From the NCBI GenBank assembly GCA_017860675.1, contig JAGDMV010000072.1, positions 1 to 8,692 of the forward strand: a stretch of DNA of 8,692 bases. Direction: 5' to 3'. The stretch comes from Chloroflexota bacterium (lineage in GTDB: Bacteria > Chloroflexota > Limnocylindria > Limnocylindrales > CSP1-4). Position numbers and translations under genes: made by a program. Numbering within the stretch: the stretch's first letter is position 1; each line of letters opens with the position of its first letter. The notes under the pieces are model-generated. The model was not told where the DNA came from, searched no databases, and saw only the letters and a list, made by a program, of their open reading frames with translations. Of this stretch, positions 6,276-8,692 are shown piece by piece.

Positions 6276-7745
6276 TCAGTTGACCAGCTTGGGCGAGGTG
6301 TCGAAGGCGACGTGGCCGCCGAAGCGACCATGGAGGACGTCGTCCAGGTTGTCGGCCAGGGCGCCCAGCTCCGCGCAGGCGAAGGCGATGTGCTCGGGCG
6401 CCAGATTGATCGCCGGCAGCTCCAGCGACACCACCACCGCCCGACCGGAGGTGAACACCCGTCCGTAGCGGATCCGGGCATTGATGTCGTCGATGGCGGC
6501 GCGCAGCTCGGGCGTGACGCGCACGTCGGCCAGGATCGGCGAGAAGACGGCCACGGCCGGCGGGACCCCGCCGAGGAGCCGGACGTAGCACATCGCGCTC
6601 CCGGACCGGATCGGGTAGTCGCCATCCGGGTCGGGCAGGACGCGCGGGACGCCGAGCCAGGCCGCGAGTGCGCGCTCGACCTCGGCTCGCAGCTGCTGAG
6701 GCGGCCTGGCTCCGATCCTCGCCCGGGACCGCGGCCGGCTCGACGGCCGCAGCAGGTCGGCCTCGATCCCCAGCGCCGGCGGGGTCGGGTCGGGTCCCTC
6801 GAAGGCAGCGCTCCGGTAGCGGAGCTCGGCCGGGGCGTCGATCCCGTAGACGGAGCGGAGGGTCTCTACCGCGAGCCCTGCGACCTCGGCGGCCGGAGCG
6901 GGCATGGCCCAGGTCCGGAAGGCGTTGCCGGGCGGCTCGCCCGGCCCGGGCTGGGTCCAGCCCAGCGCCCGGATCCGCTCGACCTGGTCGGCCCGCAGCG
7001 GGCTCGAGGGCGGCAGGTTGGCACTCGTCACGGCCTCGGCCCGGAGCTCGCTCGTAGCCCGTGCGAACTGGACGTAATAGACCGGGGCCCCGCGCTCCGC
7101 AGGAGTGGTCAGGATCAGGAAGGTGCCGGCCTTCATTGCCCCGATCGCCTTCGCCAGGCGGCGCTCGAAGCCGGGCCAGCCGACGGGCCTCGCCGGCGGC
7201 GGAGGACCCCGCCGCTCCCCGAGCAGGGCGGGCTGGTGGGCGCGGGCCAGCGCCCGCACCCGGTCGGCGGAGAGCCCGGCGAGCATCGCTGGGACGGTGC
7301 CGGGCGGGAGCGGCGTGAGGGTGAAGGTGTCGAGCTCGGCGGCGATCTCGGCAGTCCGGCGGTCGCGTTCCGCGTTCCTGCGCCGACGGGGCACCTCCAG
7401 CCAGTGCCGGTCGCCGGTGATCATCGCCTCCGTCCCCGCGTCCCAGGAGTGGAGCTCAGCCTCGAGGAGGAGCGCCTCCTCCCCGACGAAGTGGGCCACC
7501 CAGGCGCTGGTCCGGACCCGGTGGACCCCCGGGCGGCCGTCGACCTGGCTCCAGGACTCAACCAGCAGCCCGCAGCCGAGCGTGCCGGCCAGGGCGAAGA
7601 CGTCGATGCGGCCATCGACGCGGACGGCGCCCTCGTAGGTCAGCGGGGCGAGGAAGCGCTCGAGCCACTGGCGCACCTCCTGCGCGGCCGCCGACTCGTG
7701 GACGACGATCGCCGGGTGCAGGCGGGTCCGGCGGCGGGTGGTCAT
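6276..7745 (-). CDS. TY-Chap/YbjN-like putative peptide-binding chaperone, 489 aa
   Basis: This protein appears cytoplasmic: I see no signal peptide or membrane segment. Residues 191-312 (GTFLILTTPAERGAPVYYVQ, then a conserved Leu-Gly-Trp and a C-terminal Pro-Ala-Glu-Leu-Arg-Tyr) and residues 346-478 (YPIRSGSAMCYVR, VFSPILADV, FTSGRAVVVSLELPAINL) resemble the domains named TY-Chap, relatives of type III secretion chaperones and YbjN. Families of this kind are thought to bind peptides or partner proteins and are frequent in actinobacteria. Residues 1-150 are not recognised: they alternate strand-like and helical stretches and end in a basic segment (PRRRRNAERDRR, 119-130). The ATG at 7745 is the only usable start, since an in-frame stop lies upstream. 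Its Shine-Dalgarno is weak. The phosphatase gene is 127 bases upstream on the same strand. The domain assignment is from memory of the families, so moderately sure. Confidence 0.68.
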   Translation of the reverse strand: MTTRRRTRLHPAIVVHESAAAQEVRQWLERFLAPLTYEGAVRVDGRIDVFALAGTLGCGLLVESWSQVDGRPGVHRVRTSAWVAHFVGEEALLLEAELHSWDAGTEAMITGDRHWLEVPRRRRNAERDRRTAEIAAELDTFTLTPLPPGTVPAMLAGLSADRVRALARAHQPALLGERRGPPPPARPVGWPGFERRLAKAIGAMKAGTFLILTTPAERGAPVYYVQFARATSELRAEAVTSANLPPSSPLRADQVERIRALGWTQPGPGEPPGNAFRTWAMPAPAAEVAGLAVETLRSVYGIDAPAELRYRSAAFEGPDPTPPALGIEADLLRPSSRPRSRARIGARPPQQLRAEVERALAAWLGVPRVLPDPDGDYPIRSGSAMCYVRLLGGVPPAVAVFSPILADVRVTPELRAAIDDINARIRYGRVFTSGRAVVVSLELPAINLAPEHIAFACAELGALADNLDDVLHGRFGGHVAFDTSPKLVN

Positions 7746-7803
7746 CGCCGCACCCGGCGGGTGGGCTGGTTGCCGGCGCCGCTCTCGGCCACGGGCGTCC
7801 TCC

Positions 7804-7859
7804 GCTGCGCAGCTTCATTGTCGCAGCCGCGGGGAGGCCGCTGGAGGATCCTGCGCAGG
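7804..7859. repeat. twin ten-base palindromes between the phosphatase and TY-Chap-like genes
   Basis: GCTGCGCAGC (7804-7813) and CCTGCGCAGG (7850-7859) are perfect palindromes sharing the core CTGCGCAG, 46 bases apart. They lie in the 127-base gap upstream of the 489-aa gene. On the minus strand GACAAT, preceded by TGC, lies at 7817-7822 between them and could be an extended -10. They might form a double operator or an 8-bp stem with a 38-base loop. Confidence 0.35.
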
Positions 7860-7872
7860 GGCACGGCGAACG

Positions 7873-8436
7873 TCACGCGGCGTCGGCCGGCTCGGACGGT
7901 GGCCCGTCGTCGGGGTCGCTCGCTGGGCCGGTTGCCTCGTCCTCGTACCAGCCGCGCCGGCGCTCGGACGCGGGGACCGGCTCGCCGCCCTCCGCGTAGA
8001 GCCATTCGACGAAGGCACGGTTGAAAAGAGCGACCGGGCCGCGGGCGGCGCGGACCGCGGCGACCGCCTCGGCGACCGGCATGCCCAGGTACATAAGCGC
8101 CCTCGCGGACACGACGCCGGACCGGTTGAGCCCGGCCCAGCAGTGGACGAGGACGCGCCGGCCGGCGCCGACCCGCTCGGCCACCACCCGGGCCGCCTGC
8201 CTGACGGCGTCCGGGTCGTCCATGTCGGCGTCGGGGATCGGGACGTGCAGCCAGAGCCCGTCTGCCCCCAGGCGCGGGCTCGGGGCCATCTGGCTCATCG
8301 TCACCACGTCGTCGAACTGGCCCCAGTCGACGGCACCCTCGGGGAAGTCGCCCTGGAACAGGCCGGGGGCGACCTCGTCCCAGGTGAACGACTCGGGGCC
8401 ATGGGGCGCCATGGAGTCTCTCTCGTCGATCGTCAT
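7873..8436 (-). CDS. dual-specificity (DSP/PTP-like) protein phosphatase
   Basis: This 187-aa protein has the cysteine-phosphatase signature HCWAGLNRSG at residues 98-107: nucleophile C99, phosphate-binding R105 and S106. An acidic loop, HVPIPDADMDD (64-74), sits at the place of the general acid, probably D69 or D71. The fold spans about residues 17-150 (EVAPGLFQGD to AFVEWLYAEG). A charged, probably disordered tail follows (RRRGWYEDE, then Asp/Pro-rich). It should remove phosphate from Tyr or Ser/Thr of a protein, though some relatives act on lipids or nucleotides. The ATG at 8436 is chosen because GGAGGT lies just upstream. A longer frame reaches 8547 but would overlap the zinc-ribbon gene. 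No kinase is in the window. It follows the zinc-ribbon gene by 50 bases on the same strand. Confidence 0.9.
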   Translation of the reverse strand: MTIDERDSMAPHGPESFTWDEVAPGLFQGDFPEGAVDWGQFDDVVTMSQMAPSPRLGADGLWLHVPIPDADMDDPDAVRQAARVVAERVGAGRRVLVHCWAGLNRSGVVSARALMYLGMPVAEAVAAVRAARGPVALFNRAFVEWLYAEGGEPVPASERRRGWYEDEATGPASDPDDGPPSEPADAA

Positions 8437-8439
8437 CGC

Positions 8440-8445
8440 ACCTCC
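8440..8445 (-). promoter_or_regulatory. strong Shine-Dalgarno sequence of the phosphatase gene
   Basis: GGAGGT on the minus strand ends three bases before the ATG at 8436. It fixes this start against the upstream ATGs in the longer frame, and it contrasts with the apparently leaderless start at 196. Confidence 0.75.
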
Positions 8446-8460
8446 GTGCATGTCAATGTG

Positions 8461-8489
8461 TGACCGCCGCCACACGCCGGCGGCGGTCA
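8461..8489 (-). terminator. 11-bp hairpin enclosing the zinc-ribbon stop codon
   Basis: TGACCGCCGCC (8461-8471) pairs perfectly with GGCGGCGGTCA (8479-8489) around a seven-base loop. Read on the minus strand, the stop TGA of the zinc-ribbon gene forms the base of the stem. The RNA ends with no U-run, so it may be a partial or factor-dependent terminator, or an mRNA-stability or processing element setting different levels for the two genes. The phosphatase ribosome site begins 15 bases beyond it. Confidence 0.5.
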
Positions 8490-8669
8490 GAGGCCGTCGG
8501 TCAGCTCGACCTCCTCGACGGCGGCGAAGTTGATCTCCGCGTCGCACTCGACGCAGATCGGCGGGTCCCGGTCGCCGGCAGGCGGCAGGTCGCTCCGGCC
8601 GCAGCTCGCGCAGACGAACGGCGCGCCCGGCGTCGTCCCCGGGCCGGGGTCGCCGTCCCGAGCATCCAC
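8487..8669 (-). CDS. small zinc-ribbon protein, possibly partial at the window edge
   Basis: The 60-aa reading has two zinc knuckles, C20-A-S-C23 and C39-V-E-C42, separated by a short Asp/Pro-rich loop, and an acidic C-terminus (AAVEEVELTDGL). Four cysteines in this arrangement bind one Zn2+ and usually serve protein or nucleic-acid contact. No specific role can be assigned. The listed start is a GTG at 8669 with no clear ribosome site. The frame stays open to the window end, with residues reading PVVLDAG just before it, so the true start may lie outside. It is upstream of the phosphatase on the same strand and may share its transcript. I do not recognise the family beyond the zinc ribbon. 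Confidence 0.65.
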   Translation of the reverse strand: MDARDGDPGPGTTPGAPFVCASCGRSDLPPAGDRDPPICVECDAEINFAAVEEVELTDGL

Positions 8670-8692
8670 CCCGGCATCGAGGACGACCGGCC

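Noticed and set aside
6312..8024. A 570-aa plus-strand frame opposite the TY-Chap-like gene and part of the phosphatase gene.
   Set aside because: Its translation is Arg/Gly/Pro/Asp-rich without domains, and the opposite strand encodes the HCWAGLNRSG phosphatase signature and the chaperone-like domains.
8428..8456. TTGACA on the minus strand at 8451-8456 as the -35 box of a phosphatase promoter.
   Set aside because: At 16-18 bases spacing the -10 would fall inside the coding sequence after the ATG at 8436 and reads GACGAT or ACGATC, so the transcript would lack the ribosome site.
8437..8547. A longer phosphatase N-terminus starting near 8547.
   Set aside because: It would overlap the zinc-ribbon gene and the hairpin, its residues are Arg-rich, and the strong GGAGGT marks the ATG at 8436.
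1..8692. tRNA or rRNA genes, insertion sequences, phage structural genes or attachment sites.
   Set aside because: None was recognised on either strand: no cloverleaf, no transposase or integrase motifs, and no flanking duplications marking an inserted element.

Overview
The window is very GC-rich DNA, about 70% or more by eye, with strong G/C at third codon positions. This produces very long spurious reading frames opposite the real genes. A probable leaderless promoter, a ribbon-helix-helix/PIN toxin-antitoxin pair and a protein resembling TY-Chap chaperones suggest a high-GC Actinomycetota or high-GC Chloroflexota (Limnocylindria-like) chromosome. No rRNA, tRNA or marker protein settles which.

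Layout. (1) 1-195 is a regulatory region. It holds two copies of an imperfect palindrome 150 bp apart, the second lying over a -10 element and a start codon, and possibly the start of a minus-strand gene leaving the window. (2) 196-3762 encodes a 1188-aa TM0106-type protein that joins a RecB/Cas4-like Fe-S nuclease, an RNase H-like exonuclease and a superfamily 1 helicase. (3) 3786-5195, minus strand and convergent with it, encodes a restriction endonuclease that looks like the AspBHI/MspJI group, whose known members cut modified DNA. (4) 5422-6202 is a vapBC-type module. A 24-codon reading frame links antitoxin and toxin with an ATGA overlap at each end. (5) 6276-7745, minus strand, encodes a 489-aa TY-Chap/YbjN-like protein with an unrecognised N-terminal region. 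(6) 7873-8669, minus strand, encodes a dual-specificity protein phosphatase, and upstream of it a small zinc-ribbon protein that may begin beyond the window. An 11-bp hairpin containing the zinc-ribbon stop codon separates these two.

The first 6.2 kb reads as a small defence island: a helicase-nuclease, a probable modification-dependent endonuclease with no methyltransferase in view, and a toxin-antitoxin pair. The last 2.4 kb may be a minus-strand transcription unit (zinc ribbon, phosphatase, chaperone-like protein), perhaps signalling or protein handling. Joint function in either block is inferred from proximity. The most unusual observations are the doubled palindrome at the helicase-nuclease promoter, the double-ATGA mini-ORF inside the toxin-antitoxin operon, and the hairpin that encloses a stop codon.
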